Origin: Streptomonospora sp. PA3
GTDB lineage: Bacteria; Actinomycetota; Actinomycetes; Streptosporangiales; Streptosporangiaceae
Direction: 5' to 3'
DNA length: 64,000 nt
Assembly (NCBI RefSeq): GCF_009728995.1
Contig: NZ_VTZW01000010.1
Span: forward strand, 406,516-470,515
The translations under genes were made by a program, and so were the position numbers. Shown here in pieces: positions 17,955 through 27,589 of the stretch; within the stretch, counting starts at the first letter, position 1, and every line of letters begins with the position of its first letter. The notes beneath the pieces are model-generated. The model searched no databases, had not been told where the DNA came from, and worked only from the letters and a program-made list of their open reading frames with translations.

Positions 17955-19562
17955 TCAGGCCGACTCGGCGGGCAGCCAGCCGCCCGCGCGCAGCGCCTCC
18001 AGCACCTGGGCGACCGACTCGCCGATGGAGCGGTCCGCGGTGTCGAGCACCAGCTCGGCGTCGCGGGGCTCCTCGTAGGGGTCGGAGATCCCGGTGAACT
18101 CGGGGATCTCGCCGGCGCGGGCCTTGGCGTAGAGGCCCTTGCGGTCGCGGGCCTCGCACACCTCCAGCGGTGTCGCCACGTGGACCAGGAAGAAGTCGCC
18201 GACCTCCTCGACCATCGCGCGGACCTCGGCGCGCGTGGCGTCGTAGGGGGCGATGGGCGCGCAGACGGCGACGCCGCCGTGGCGGGTGATCTCGGCGGCC
18301 ACGTAGCCGATCCGCCGGACGTTGAGGTCGCGGTCGGCGCGCGAGAACGTCAGGCCCGCCGAGAGCATGCGGCGCACCACGTCCCCGTCGAGCAGGGTCA
18401 GCGTGCGCCCCGACCGGCGGATGCCCTCGGCCACGCCGCGGGCGATCGTGGACTTGCCCGAGCCCGAGAGCCCGGTGAAGAACACGGTGAGGCCGCGCTC
18501 GGTGCGCGGCGGCCGGATGCGCGCCAGCTCCGCGGCCACCCGCGCCGGAGTGAACCAGGCGGGCAGCCCGCGCCCCAGCGCCAGCATCTCCTCGACCTCG
18601 GCCTCGCCCGGCAGTGCGGCGGCCGCCTCCGGGGCCGCCTCGCCGGCCGGCCGCCACAGGTCCTCGGTGGTGTCGTAGACCCACTCCGGGGCCCGCACGA
18701 TCGGGATCGGCGCGTCCTCGGCGGCGGGCTCGGCCGCCGCGGAGCCGGGTCCGTCGACGACGAGCAGGCGCGTGGCCCCGTAGGACCGGGCGACGTGGGC
18801 GCGCAGCAGGTCGCGGCGCTGACGGGACAGCGCGGTGGAGTCCTCGGAGCAGGCGCCCGGCAGGCTCACCACGACGAACCGGGCCGGGGCGGGCAGCAGC
18901 GGCTCGGCGGCCAGCACCACCGGCGCCATGCCCGCGCTCTCCAGCGGGGCGTCGATGATCACCAGCACCTCGGCCCGGTGTTCGCCGCTGAGCTCGTCGG
19001 CCGCCGCGCGGATCTGGTGCAGCTCGCGGTGGTGCAGCGGCCGGCCGGTGACCACGGCCAGCACCGGTGCCCCGCCGTCGCCGGCGAATTCGCGCTGACC
19101 CCGGAACTGCTCGGGGGACAGGCGCAGATGGCGCAGCGCGCCGTAGACGGGCGGCTGGACGATGCGGACCTCCCCGGCCAGGCGGTGACCGGGCGCGCCC
19201 GCGTCGTCGGCGTCGCCCTCGGAACCGGACCACCAGCGCTGACCGACGCTCAGCTCGGCCAGCGGAGCCCCCTCGGGATCGGTCAGGACCAGGCGGTCGG
19301 CGTCGGCGAGCTCGTCGGGCACCGGGAGGGTGACCGGTACCGGCCACGGTGAGCCGTCGGGCAACCGGCCGTGCTTGACGACGCCGGCGGTCGCCTCGCG
19401 GGTCATGAACCCGGCCAGGGGGTAGGCGCCGCTCAGGATCAGCTCCAGGTGGGCCAGGCTCACCGGATCGGGCGCGAACACCGGTGCCGCCTCGTGCCCG
19501 CTGCGGTCCCTGCTGTCGCTCAACCCGGCCTCCCCGACATGCTCGCCTCTGCTGCCATCCAC
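17955..19562 (-). CDS. cysC: Adenylylsulfate kinase fused to a degenerate ATP-sulfurylase-like domain
   Basis: The C-terminal 200 residues are a complete APS kinase: P-loop FFTGLSGSGKSTIARG (about 360-375), LLDGDVVRRML, FSRADRDLNVRRIGYVA and FTGISDPYEEP. This part makes PAPS from APS. The N-terminal half resembles the PUA-like and catalytic parts of ATP sulfurylase (LILSGAYPLAGFMTREA, GSPWPVPVTL). However, the QxRNPxHxxH catalytic motif is replaced by VTGRPLHHRELHQ, so it is probably not an active sulfurylase; CysN/CysD encoded 6-8 kb away would supply APS. At 535 residues it is far longer than stand-alone CysC. AGGAAG lies just before the ATG. Confidence 0.88.
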   Translation of the reverse strand: MDGSRGEHVGEAGLSDSRDRSGHEAAPVFAPDPVSLAHLELILSGAYPLAGFMTREATAGVVKHGRLPDGSPWPVPVTLPVPDELADADRLVLTDPEGAPLAELSVGQRWWSGSEGDADDAGAPGHRLAGEVRIVQPPVYGALRHLRLSPEQFRGQREFAGDGGAPVLAVVTGRPLHHRELHQIRAAADELSGEHRAEVLVIIDAPLESAGMAPVVLAAEPLLPAPARFVVVSLPGACSEDSTALSRQRRDLLRAHVARSYGATRLLVVDGPGSAAAEPAAEDAPIPIVRAPEWVYDTTEDLWRPAGEAAPEAAAALPGEAEVEEMLALGRGLPAWFTPARVAAELARIRPPRTERGLTVFFTGLSGSGKSTIARGVAEGIRRSGRTLTLLDGDVVRRMLSAGLTFSRADRDLNVRRIGYVAAEITRHGGVAVCAPIAPYDATRAEVRAMVEEVGDFFLVHVATPLEVCEARDRKGLYAKARAGEIPEFTGISDPYEEPRDAELVLDTADRSIGESVAQVLEALRAGGWLPAESA

Positions 19563-20124
19563 TTCCTGCGCAACAGCGTATTCGCCGGTACCCGGTCACC
19601 GGCACGCCCGGTGCGGGCGCAAGACCCGGCACCGCTCCGGCCGCGGCCGCAGGCGCGCCCGGGAACACCCCGGGAGGGCAGGGCGTTACCAGAGGTGACG
19701 TCGCGAAAGCCGCACCGGCCGCCTCGGCGGGACGCGTCCGCGCCGCGCCCGGGCACCGCGCCGGAAGCCGTTCGGCGCCCCCGGCAGCCCGCCCGATCCG
19801 ACCGCTCACCCCGCCAAGCACGCGCCGGCGCTCCGCCCGCTGGCGCCGCCTGCCGCCCGGGGCGAAGGAGGGACATGACCTGGGACACACCCCGGATACG
19901 CCACTCCGTGCACCCGCGGACGGCGGGCGGCGTAGGCTTGCCCACGGGGAGCAGCCCGCCGATCCGCGGGCCGGGGATCCGGCAGCGACGGCGCGCAGCC
20001 GGTGCGCCGCGGCCGGCCGCCGGACCCGCCGGGCGCCCGCTCCCCCGACCGCGCGCCGCACGACGGCCGCGCGCCGCGAAGCACAGCACGGCCGAAACCC
20101 TGTCTCAGCCTTCCCTCTGGTGAT
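19563..20124. other. Intergenic region between divergent APS-kinase fusion and mfd
   Basis: About 560 bases with no frame showing family resemblance. It should hold the promoters of both divergent genes, but I cannot assign -35/-10 boxes with confidence and see no clear repeat or RNA fold. Confidence 0.45.
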
Positions 20125-23100
20125 ATGAGCCCTTCCCGCCCGTCGCCCGCCGACGCCCACAAGGGCCACGCTTCGCGTGGCGACAACGCCCAGTCCTCCG
20201 CCGCCCCAGGTGGCGGCGGCACCCCGGCGCCTCCCGGCGCCCTCGACGCGCACGCCTCCGGCGGCGCCCTGTCCGGGCTGCTCGCGGTCGTCGCCGAGGA
20301 CCCCGCTCTCGGCCGGGCGGTCGAGACCGCCCGCGCCGGCCACGACCCCCGGCTCGACCTCGTCGCGCCGCCGTCGCTGCGCCCGCTCGTGATCGCGGCG
20401 CTGGCCGCCGATGCCCCTGAGGGCGCGGGGCGGCCGGTGCTGGCGGTCACCGCGACCGAGCGCGAGGCCGGCGACCTCGCCGAGGCGCTGGGCACGCTGC
20501 TGCCGGAGAATTCGGTGGCGCTCTTCCCCGCCTGGGAGACCCTGCCGCACGAGCGGCTCTCGCCCCGCTCCGACACTGTCGGCCAGCGGCTCGCCGTGCT
20601 GCGACGCCTGGCCCACCCCGATCCCGCCGACCCGCTGACCGCACCGCTGCGTGTCGTGGTGGCACCGGTACGCAGCGTTCTGCAGCCGCTGGTGGCGGGG
20701 CTCGGCGAGCTGACCCCGGTGCGCGTGCGCCCGGGCGACGAGGTCGAGCTGGAGGAGCTGGTGCAGTCGCTGGTCGACGCCGGCTACGCCCGCGTCGACC
20801 TGGTCGAGAAGCGCGGCGACCTCGCCGTGCGCGGCGGGATCCTCGACGTGTTCCCGCCCACCGAGGAGCACCCGCTGCGCCTGGAGTTCTGGGGCGACCA
20901 GATCGAGGAGATCCGCTACTTCCAGGTGGCCGACCAGCGCTCGATCGGCGAGGGCGCCCAGGCCGAGGCCGCCTCCGGGCTGTTCGCTCCGCCGTGCCGC
21001 GAGCTGCTGCTGACCGAGCGGGTGCGCGAGCGCGCCCGCGAGCTCGCCCAGCAGTACCCGGCCCTGGCCGAGGTGCTGGACAAGCTCGCCGACGGCGTCT
21101 CGGTCGAGGGCATGGAGGCCTTCGCGCCGGTGCTCGCCGACGGGATGGAGCCGCTGTTCGACTACCTGCCCGAAGGCGCGCACATCGTCGGCTGCGATCC
21201 CGAGCGCATCCGCACCCGCGCCCTGGAGCTGGAGGCCACCAGCCGCGAGTTCCTGGACGCCTCCTGGATCAGCGCCGCATCGGGCGGCGAGGCACCCATC
21301 GACCTGGGCGGCTCGGCCTACAAGTCCATCGCCGAGGTGCGCGCCGACGCCGACGCGCGCGGCCTGCCCTGGTGGTCCATCTCGCCGTTCGACTCCGGCG
21401 CCGCCGCGACCGCCCCCGAGGACGCCGCCGACGACGACACCGGCGGCGGCACCGAGCTGGAGCTGGGCGCCGCGGCCGCCGACACCTATCGCGGCGACAC
21501 CGAGCGCGCGCTGGCCGACGTGAAGTCCTGGCTGCACGACAGCTGGCGCGTGGTGCTGCTGACTCCGGGCCACGGCCCCGCCGAGCGGCTGGTGTCCATG
21601 CTGCGCGACGCCGGGCTGGGCGCGCAGCTGCGCCCGGCGCTGGACGCCGCGCCCGAGCCGGCCGTGGCCACGGTCACCACCGGAGTGATCGAGCACGGGT
21701 TCGTATGGCGCTCGGTGCGCCTGGTGGTGCTGACCGAGACCGACCTCGCCGGGCAGCGCTCCTCCACCCGCGACATGCGCCGCATGCCCAGCAGGCGCCG
21801 CGGCACCGTCGACCCGCTGCAGCTGAAGTCGGGCGACTACGTGGTCCACGAGCAGCACGGCGTGGGCCGCTACATCGAGATGGTCAGCCGCAACATCCAA
21901 GGCGCCACCCGCGACTACCTGGTCATCGAGTACGCCCCCACCAAGCGGGGCCAGCCCGGCGACCGGCTGTTCGTGCCCACCGACCAGCTCGACGAGGTCA
22001 CCCGCTACGTCGGCGGCGAGGCGCCCACCCTGTCCAAGATGGGCGGCGCCGACTGGGCCAAGACCAAGAGCCGCGCCCGCAAGGCCGTCCGCGAGATCGC
22101 CGGCGACCTGATCCGGCTCTACAGCGCCCGCCAGGCCTCGCCGGGACACGCGTTCAGCCCCGACACCCCCTGGCAGCGCGAGCTGGAGGACGCCTTCCCC
22201 TACGTCGAGACCCCCGACCAGCTCGCCGCGATCGAGGAGGTCAAGCAGGACATGGAGAAGCCGGTTCCGATGGACCGGCTCATCTGCGGCGACGTCGGAT
22301 ACGGCAAGACCGAGGTCGCGGTGCGCGCCGCCTTCAAGGCGGTGCAGGACGGCAAGCAGGTGGCCGTGCTGGTGCCCACCACCCTGCTGGTCCAGCAGCA
22401 CATGTCCACCTTCTCCGAGCGCTACGCCTCCTTCCCGGTGACCGTCCGGGCCATGTCGCGCTTCCAGACCGACGGCGAGGTCGAGGCCACCCGCGAGGGG
22501 CTGCGCAAGGGCGAGATCGACGTCGTGATCGGCACCCACCGGCTGCTCTCCAGCGAGACCAAGTTCAAGAACCTGGGCCTGATCATCATCGACGAGGAGC
22601 AGCGCTTCGGCGTCGAGCACAAGGAGACCCTGAAGCGGCTGCGCACGCAGGTCGACGTGCTGGCGATGTCGGCCACGCCCATCCCGCGCACGCTGGAGAT
22701 GGGCATGACCGGCATCCGGGAGATGACCACCATCCTCACCCCGCCCGAGGAGCGCCACCCGGTGCTCACCTTCGTCGGGCCCTATGAGGAGAAGCAGATC
22801 GCCGCCGCCATCCGCCGCGAGCTGATGCGCGAGGGCCAGGTGTTCTTCGTGCACAACCGGGTGGCCTCGATCGACAAGGTCGCGGCGTCGGTCTCACGGC
22901 TGGTGCCCGAGGCCCGGGTGGCCTATGCCCACGGGCAGATGAACGAGCAGCAGCTCGAACGCGTGATGATCGACTTCTGGGAGAAGAACTACGACGTCCT
23001 GGTCTGCACCACGATCGTGGAGTCCGGCCTGGACGTGCCCAACGCCAACACCCTCATCGTCGACCGCGCCGACACCTACGGCCTGTCCCAGTTGCACCAG

Positions 23101-23880
23101 CTGCGCGGGCGCGTGGGCCGGGGCCGCGAGCGCGCCTACGCCTATTTCCTGTACCCGCCCGAGAAGCCGCTGAGCGAGACCGCCTACGAGCGGCTGGCCA
23201 CGGTCTCCCAGCACACCGAGACGGGCGCGGGCATGTACGTCGCCATGAAGGACCTGGAGATCCGCGGCGCCGGCAACATCCTGGGCGCCGAGCAGTCCGG
23301 CAGCATCGCCGGCGTCGGGTTCGACCTGTACGTGCGCATGGTCGGCGAGGCCGTTCGCGAGCTCAAGGGCGGCGCCGAGGCGGGCGCGGGCGAGGAGGCC
23401 GAGACCAAGGTCGAGCTGCCCATCGACGCCCACATCCCGCATGACTACGTGCCCGGCGAGCGGCTGCGGCTGCAGGCCTACAAGCGCATCGCCGGCGTCG
23501 GCAGCGAGGCCGACATCGCCGCCGCGCGCGAGGAGCTGGCCGACCGGTACGGCCCGCCGCCCGAGGCGGTGGACAACCTGCTGGCCGTCGCCCGGTTCCG
23601 GGTGCTGGCCAAGAGCGCCGGGCTCACCGACGTCGTACTGCAGGGCAGCCAGATCCGGTTCGCGCCGGTCGAGCTGCGCGAGTCCCAGCGGCTGCGGCTG
23701 CGGCGGCTCTACCCCAAGGCGGTCTACAAGGAGCCTGCGCAGACCCTGCTCGTGCCGGCGCCCAAGGCCGGCGGGCTGGGCGGCCGCCAGCTGCGCGACC
23801 TGGAGCTGCTGACCTGGTGCCAGGAGCTCGTCGAGGCCGTGCTGGAGCCCGCGAAGAAGGGGGCGGCCGCCTCGGCCTGA
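20125..23880 (+). CDS. mfd: Transcription-repair coupling factor Mfd
   Basis: A 1251-residue ATP-dependent translocase that removes stalled RNA polymerase at lesions and recruits UvrA. The UvrB-homology part lies in the first 350 residues (FPAWETLPHERLSPRSDTVGQRL, GGILDVFPPTEEHPLRLEFWGD). The RNA-polymerase-interacting domain begins near LKSGDYVVHEQHGVGRY (about 570). RecG-like motor motifs follow: Walker A GDVGYGKTEVA (about 725), IIIDEEQRFGVEHKE, SATPIPRTLEM, and the TRG motif around RGRVGRGRERAYAYF. After a 50-residue low-complexity N-terminal extension the protein is full length. The ATG at 20125 has no strong RBS, so the start is the least certain part. Confidence 0.95.
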   Translation: MSPSRPSPADAHKGHASRGDNAQSSAAPGGGGTPAPPGALDAHASGGALSGLLAVVAEDPALGRAVETARAGHDPRLDLVAPPSLRPLVIAALAADAPEGAGRPVLAVTATEREAGDLAEALGTLLPENSVALFPAWETLPHERLSPRSDTVGQRLAVLRRLAHPDPADPLTAPLRVVVAPVRSVLQPLVAGLGELTPVRVRPGDEVELEELVQSLVDAGYARVDLVEKRGDLAVRGGILDVFPPTEEHPLRLEFWGDQIEEIRYFQVADQRSIGEGAQAEAASGLFAPPCRELLLTERVRERARELAQQYPALAEVLDKLADGVSVEGMEAFAPVLADGMEPLFDYLPEGAHIVGCDPERIRTRALELEATSREFLDASWISAASGGEAPIDLGGSAYKSIAEVRADADARGLPWWSISPFDSGAAATAPEDAADDDTGGGTELELGAAAADTYRGDTERALADVKSWLHDSWRVVLLTPGHGPAERLVSMLRDAGLGAQLRPALDAAPEPAVATVTTGVIEHGFVWRSVRLVVLTETDLAGQRSSTRDMRRMPSRRRGTVDPLQLKSGDYVVHEQHGVGRYIEMVSRNIQGATRDYLVIEYAPTKRGQPGDRLFVPTDQLDEVTRYVGGEAPTLSKMGGADWAKTKSRARKAVREIAGDLIRLYSARQASPGHAFSPDTPWQRELEDAFPYVETPDQLAAIEEVKQDMEKPVPMDRLICGDVGYGKTEVAVRAAFKAVQDGKQVAVLVPTTLLVQQHMSTFSERYASFPVTVRAMSRFQTDGEVEATREGLRKGEIDVVIGTHRLLSSETKFKNLGLIIIDEEQRFGVEHKETLKRLRTQVDVLAMSATPIPRTLEMGMTGIREMTTILTPPEERHPVLTFVGPYEEKQIAAAIRRELMREGQVFFVHNRVASIDKVAASVSRLVPEARVAYAHGQMNEQQLERVMIDFWEKNYDVLVCTTIVESGLDVPNANTLIVDRADTYGLSQLHQLRGRVGRGRERAYAYFLYPPEKPLSETAYERLATVSQHTETGAGMYVAMKDLEIRGAGNILGAEQSGSIAGVGFDLYVRMVGEAVRELKGGAEAGAGEEAETKVELPIDAHIPHDYVPGERLRLQAYKRIAGVGSEADIAAAREELADRYGPPPEAVDNLLAVARFRVLAKSAGLTDVVLQGSQIRFAPVELRESQRLRLRRLYPKAVYKEPAQTLLVPAPKAGGLGGRQLRDLELLTWCQELVEAVLEPAKKGAAASA

Positions 23881-24042
23881 GCCCCGCCGGAGAGCGGCCC
23901 GCGCGATCGGCCGGGGCCGGGCCGCCGGGCAGAGGGCCGGGCGGTCGCTCGCGTGCGCCCGGCGGCACGATCGGCGGCGGCGCGTGTGGATCCGCCGCCG
24001 ACACCTCCCCGACGACTACGCTGAGTACTCGGGGGGTGACTG

Positions 24043-25278
24043 TTGAACGGCGAGACGACGTATCTGACCGGCCTCGCCGAGGTGCTGTGGCCTTGCGGCG
24101 GACTGCTGGGGCGCGGCGAGGCGCGGACCCTCCGCCGCGAAGCCTCTCCGGCGGGCGACGGGGACGTCCGCGAGTACCTGCCCGTCCCCTCCGCGCACAA
24201 TCCGCGGGTGATCCTGCCGGCCGCCAACCGCTACGCCGCCGCCCGGGGCGTCGCCGCCTTCGCTCAGCGGCACTCGCTGCGCGATCGCCTGCGCGCGGCC
24301 GGGCTAACCGCGGCCTTCGCGAGCGGGCTGGCGCCGCTGCTGCTGCGCGACCGGCTGCACGTGGGCCCGGGCCGCACCATCGAACACGAGCTGTCGGAGG
24401 CGCTGGAGCGCCGGGTCGTCATCGCCGTGCACATCGGCCCGCCGCGGGCCAACCGCAAACCGGTGCTGCTGGTGCTCACCCCGGCGGGGCGGTCGGTGGG
24501 CTACGCCAAGCTCGGCGTCAACGAGCTCACCTCCCGCCTGGTGCGCGCCGAGACCCGCGCACTGGCCCTGCTGGCCGAGTCCCGCCTGCCCGACATCACC
24601 GTGCCCCGGCTGCTGCACGAGGGCGAGTGGAACGGCCACCCGCTGCTGGTGCAGGACCCGCTCCCGGTCGGCCGCCAGACCGACCGGCCCACACGGCGCC
24701 AGCTGCTGCGCTGCGTGGTGCAGATCAGCGCCCTGGAGCCCGTGCGGGTACTGCCGCTGTCGCAGAGCCCGTACCGGTCGGCGCTGGCCGATCGGATCGC
24801 CGCACTGGGCGAGCGGCCCGAAAGCGCGCCGCTGCGCGCGTCGCTGGACGCGCTACCCGATGTCCGGCTGCCCTTCGGCGCCTGGCACGGCGACCTCACC
24901 CGGTGGAACATCGCCGGTACGCCGCGGCGCGCGTTCGTGTGGGATTGGGAGCGGCTCGCCTTCGGCGTCCCCGTCGGCTTCGACGCGCTCCACTACGAGC
25001 TCAACGAGTGCGTGCAGAGCGGCGTGCACCCCGGCGTGCACCGCTGGCTGGACACCGGGGCGCGCCTGCTGCGCGACCCGCTGATCGCCGGCACCGGCCT
25101 GCTGCCCGGCACCGAGGCCGCGGTCATGGCCCTCTACCTGATCGACCTGGCCACGCGCTACCTGCACGACCGGCAGGCCGAGGCCGGCGGGAGCCCGGCG
25201 GCCGTCGACGACTGGCTGCTGCCGGCCCTGGCCGGACTGCGGGACCGCGCCGCCCGCGAGATCGCAGACCCCGCGTGA
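24043..25278 (+). CDS. Phosphotransferase-fold (APH-like) protein near the sulfate-activation genes
   Basis: A 411-residue protein whose C-terminal half has aminoglycoside-phosphotransferase/choline-kinase-like catalytic motifs: WHGDLTRWNIAG (HGDxxxxN) and FVWDWERLAFGVPVGFD, the metal-binding aspartate region. The N-terminal half has a nucleotide-binding-like GYAKLG segment with a candidate lysine. The substrate is unknown. It lies between mfd and the convergent cysN and may belong with sulfated or phosphorylated surface polymers; that link is by neighbourhood only. TTG start with a GGGGGGTG tract 4 bases upstream. Confidence 0.7.
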   Translation: MNGETTYLTGLAEVLWPCGGLLGRGEARTLRREASPAGDGDVREYLPVPSAHNPRVILPAANRYAAARGVAAFAQRHSLRDRLRAAGLTAAFASGLAPLLLRDRLHVGPGRTIEHELSEALERRVVIAVHIGPPRANRKPVLLVLTPAGRSVGYAKLGVNELTSRLVRAETRALALLAESRLPDITVPRLLHEGEWNGHPLLVQDPLPVGRQTDRPTRRQLLRCVVQISALEPVRVLPLSQSPYRSALADRIAALGERPESAPLRASLDALPDVRLPFGAWHGDLTRWNIAGTPRRAFVWDWERLAFGVPVGFDALHYELNECVQSGVHPGVHRWLDTGARLLRDPLIAGTGLLPGTEAAVMALYLIDLATRYLHDRQAEAGGSPAAVDDWLLPALAGLRDRAAREIADPA

Positions 25279-25299
25279 CCGCCGCGCCCCCGCGCCGGA

Positions 25300-26568
25300 T
25301 CACTCCGCCCGGACGATCATCCCGGCACCGACGGTGGTGTTGGTGCCCTCTTCGATCAGGATGAAGCCGCCGGTCAGCCGGTTGTCCTTGTACTCGTCGG
25401 CGAACAGCGGCTGGGTGGCGCGCAGGCTCACCCGCCCGATCTCGTTCAGCGCGAGGTCGGAGGCGTCCTCGTCGCGGTGCAGCGTGTTGACGTCCAGCCG
25501 GTAGCGCACGTCGCGCACCACCGCCTTGGCTGTGCGGGTGGTGTGCTTGACGACCAGCCGGGAGCGCGGCGTCAGCTTGCGGCTCTCGGCCATCCAGCAG
25601 ACCATCGCCTCGATGTCCTGGGAGACCTCGGGCTGGTTGTTGGGCCGGCACAGCATGTCGCCGCGCGAGATGTCGATCTCGTCCTCGAGCAGCATGGTCA
25701 CCGACATCGGCGGGAAGACCTCGTCCAACTCGCCGTCGGCGGTGAGGATCTTGGCGATGCGGGTGGTCAGCCCCGAGGGGAGGTGCATGACCTCGTCGCC
25801 CGCCTTGAACACGCCGCCCGCGACCGTCCCCGCGTAGCCGCGGTAGTCGTGCAGCTCGGGGTCGGCGGCGCGCTGCGGCCGGATGACGTACTGCACCGGG
25901 AACCGGGCGTCGATCAGGTTCCGGTCGGAGGCGATGTGCACGTTCTCCAGGTGGTGCAGCAGCGACGAGCCGTCGTACCAGGGCATGTTGATGGAGCGGT
26001 CCACCACGTTGTCGCCGTGCAGCGCGGAGATCGGGATGAAGGTGAGGTCGTTGACGTCCAGCTTGGTGGCGAACGCCGTGAACTCCTGCTTGATCTCCTC
26101 GAAGCGCTCCTGGGAGTAGTCGACGAGGTCCATCTTGTTGACCGCCACCACCAGGTGCGGCACCTGCAGCAGGGTGGTCAGGAAGGCGTGGCGGCGGCTC
26201 TGCTCCTGCAGGCCCTTGCGCGCGTCGACCAGGATGACCGCCAGGTCGGAGGTCGATGCCCCGGTGACCATGTTGCGGGTGTACTGGATGTGCCCGGGAG
26301 TGTCGGCGATGATGAAGGTCCGCCGCGGCGTCGCGAAGTAGCGGTAGGCGACGTCGATGGTGATGCCCTGCTCGCGCTCGGCGCGCAGGCCGTCGGTGAG
26401 CAGCGCCAGGTTGGTCTGCTCCTCGCCGCGGCCGCGGCTGGTGCGCTCCACGGCGTCGAGCTGGTCCTCGAAGATCGACTTGGAGTCGAACAGGAGGCGG
26501 CCGATCAGGGTGGACTTTCCGTCGTCGACGGAGCCGGCCGTGGCGAACCGCAGAATGTCTGTACTCAT
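25300..26568 (-). CDS. cysN: Sulfate adenylyltransferase subunit 1 (GTPase)
   Basis: GTPase subunit that drives ATP sulfurylase (CysD) to make APS from sulfate and ATP. The 422 residues show the EF-Tu-type G motifs: G1 TAGSVDDGKSTLIGRL at residues 10-25, DTPGHIQYTRNM (G3), NKMDLVDY (G4) and ISALHGDNV. Beta-barrel domains follow, ending in GTNTTVGAGMIV. No C-terminal APS kinase domain is attached, so the kinase activity is left to the CysC-like fusion at 17955. It lies downstream of cysD by 41 bp and forms one unit with it. Confidence 0.95.
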   Translation of the reverse strand: MSTDILRFATAGSVDDGKSTLIGRLLFDSKSIFEDQLDAVERTSRGRGEEQTNLALLTDGLRAEREQGITIDVAYRYFATPRRTFIIADTPGHIQYTRNMVTGASTSDLAVILVDARKGLQEQSRRHAFLTTLLQVPHLVVAVNKMDLVDYSQERFEEIKQEFTAFATKLDVNDLTFIPISALHGDNVVDRSINMPWYDGSSLLHHLENVHIASDRNLIDARFPVQYVIRPQRAADPELHDYRGYAGTVAGGVFKAGDEVMHLPSGLTTRIAKILTADGELDEVFPPMSVTMLLEDEIDISRGDMLCRPNNQPEVSQDIEAMVCWMAESRKLTPRSRLVVKHTTRTAKAVVRDVRYRLDVNTLHRDEDASDLALNEIGRVSLRATQPLFADEYKDNRLTGGFILIEEGTNTTVGAGMIVRAE

Positions 26569-26609
26569 ATGCACGCGTTCCAAGGGTGTGGGACAGGAGG
26601 CAGGGGGCT

Positions 26610-27542
26610 TTAGAAGTAGCCCTCGCGCTTGCGGTCTTCCATGGCCGCCTCGCTGGAGCGGTCGTCGGCGCGGGTCTGCCCGCGCTCGGTGATCCGGGTG
26701 GCGGCGATCTCGGCCATGATCTCCTCCAGCGTCGTGGCCGAGGAGCGTACCGCTCCGGTGCAGGTCATGTCGCCCACGGTGCGGTAGCGGACGGTGGCCT
26801 CGAACAGCTCCTCGTCCTCGCCGCGGTTGATGTAGGGGCTGTCGGAGAGCAGGATCCCGTCGCGCTCGAAGACCGTGCGCTGGTGCGAGTAGTAGATCGC
26901 GGGCAGTTCGAGCTGCTCGCGGGCGATGTAGCCCCACACGTCCAGCTCGGTCCAGTTGGACAGCGGGAACACCCGGATGTGCTCGCCCGGGTTGATCATG
27001 GTGTTGTACACGTTCCACAGCTCGGGGCGCTGCTGCTTGGGGTCCCACTGCCCGAACTCGTCGCGGAAGGAGAACACGCGCTCCTTGGCGCGGGCCTTCT
27101 CCTCGTCGCGCCGGGCACCGCCGAACGCGGCCGTGAAGCCGTGCTCCTCCATGGCCTCCAGCAGCGCCGCGGTCTGCAGCCGGTTGCGGCTGGCCCAGCG
27201 GCCCGTGGGCTCGACGACCTTGCCCGCGTCGATCTGCTCCTGCACCGAGGCGACCACGAGCCGCACGCCCGCCTCCGCGAGGCGGCGGTCGCGGAACTCC
27301 ATCACCTCGGGGAAGTTGTGCCCGGTGTCGACGTGCATCACCGGGAAGGGGATCGCGCCCGGCCAGAAGGCCTTCTCGGCGAGCCGCAGCATGACGAGGG
27401 AGTCCTTACCGCCCGAGAAGAGCAGCACGGGCCGCTCGAACTCGGCGGCCACCTCGCGCATGATGTAGATCGCCTCGGCCTCCAGGAAGTCCAGCTGGGA
27501 CAGCTGGTACCTGCCGAGCGGTGCCGTACTGGCCTGACTCAT
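26610..27542 (-). CDS. cysD: Sulfate adenylyltransferase subunit 2
   Basis: Catalytic subunit of the heterodimeric ATP sulfurylase. The 310 residues contain the PP-loop ATP-binding motif LLFSGGKDSLVMLRLAEKAF near residue 43. Also present are HVDTGHNFPEVMEFRD, FGGARRDEEKARAKERVFSFRDE and FPLSNWTELDVWGYI. The C-terminal SSEAAMEDRKREGYF is typical of complete CysD. It is immediately upstream of cysN and 48 bp below the end of cysQ on the same strand. Confidence 0.96.
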   Translation of the reverse strand: MSQASTAPLGRYQLSQLDFLEAEAIYIMREVAAEFERPVLLFSGGKDSLVMLRLAEKAFWPGAIPFPVMHVDTGHNFPEVMEFRDRRLAEAGVRLVVASVQEQIDAGKVVEPTGRWASRNRLQTAALLEAMEEHGFTAAFGGARRDEEKARAKERVFSFRDEFGQWDPKQQRPELWNVYNTMINPGEHIRVFPLSNWTELDVWGYIAREQLELPAIYYSHQRTVFERDGILLSDSPYINRGEDEELFEATVRYRTVGDMTCTGAVRSSATTLEEIMAEIAATRITERGQTRADDRSSEAAMEDRKREGYF

Positions 27543-27589
27543 GAACCCGCCTCACGCTCCTAGGACGCCCACGAGGGGCGGTTGTGGAC

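Noticed and set aside
17848-22854. A 1668-codon minus-strand open frame opposite mfd
   Set aside because: It contains no recognisable domain and is antisense to the clearly conserved Mfd protein. Stop codons are simply rare in this frame.
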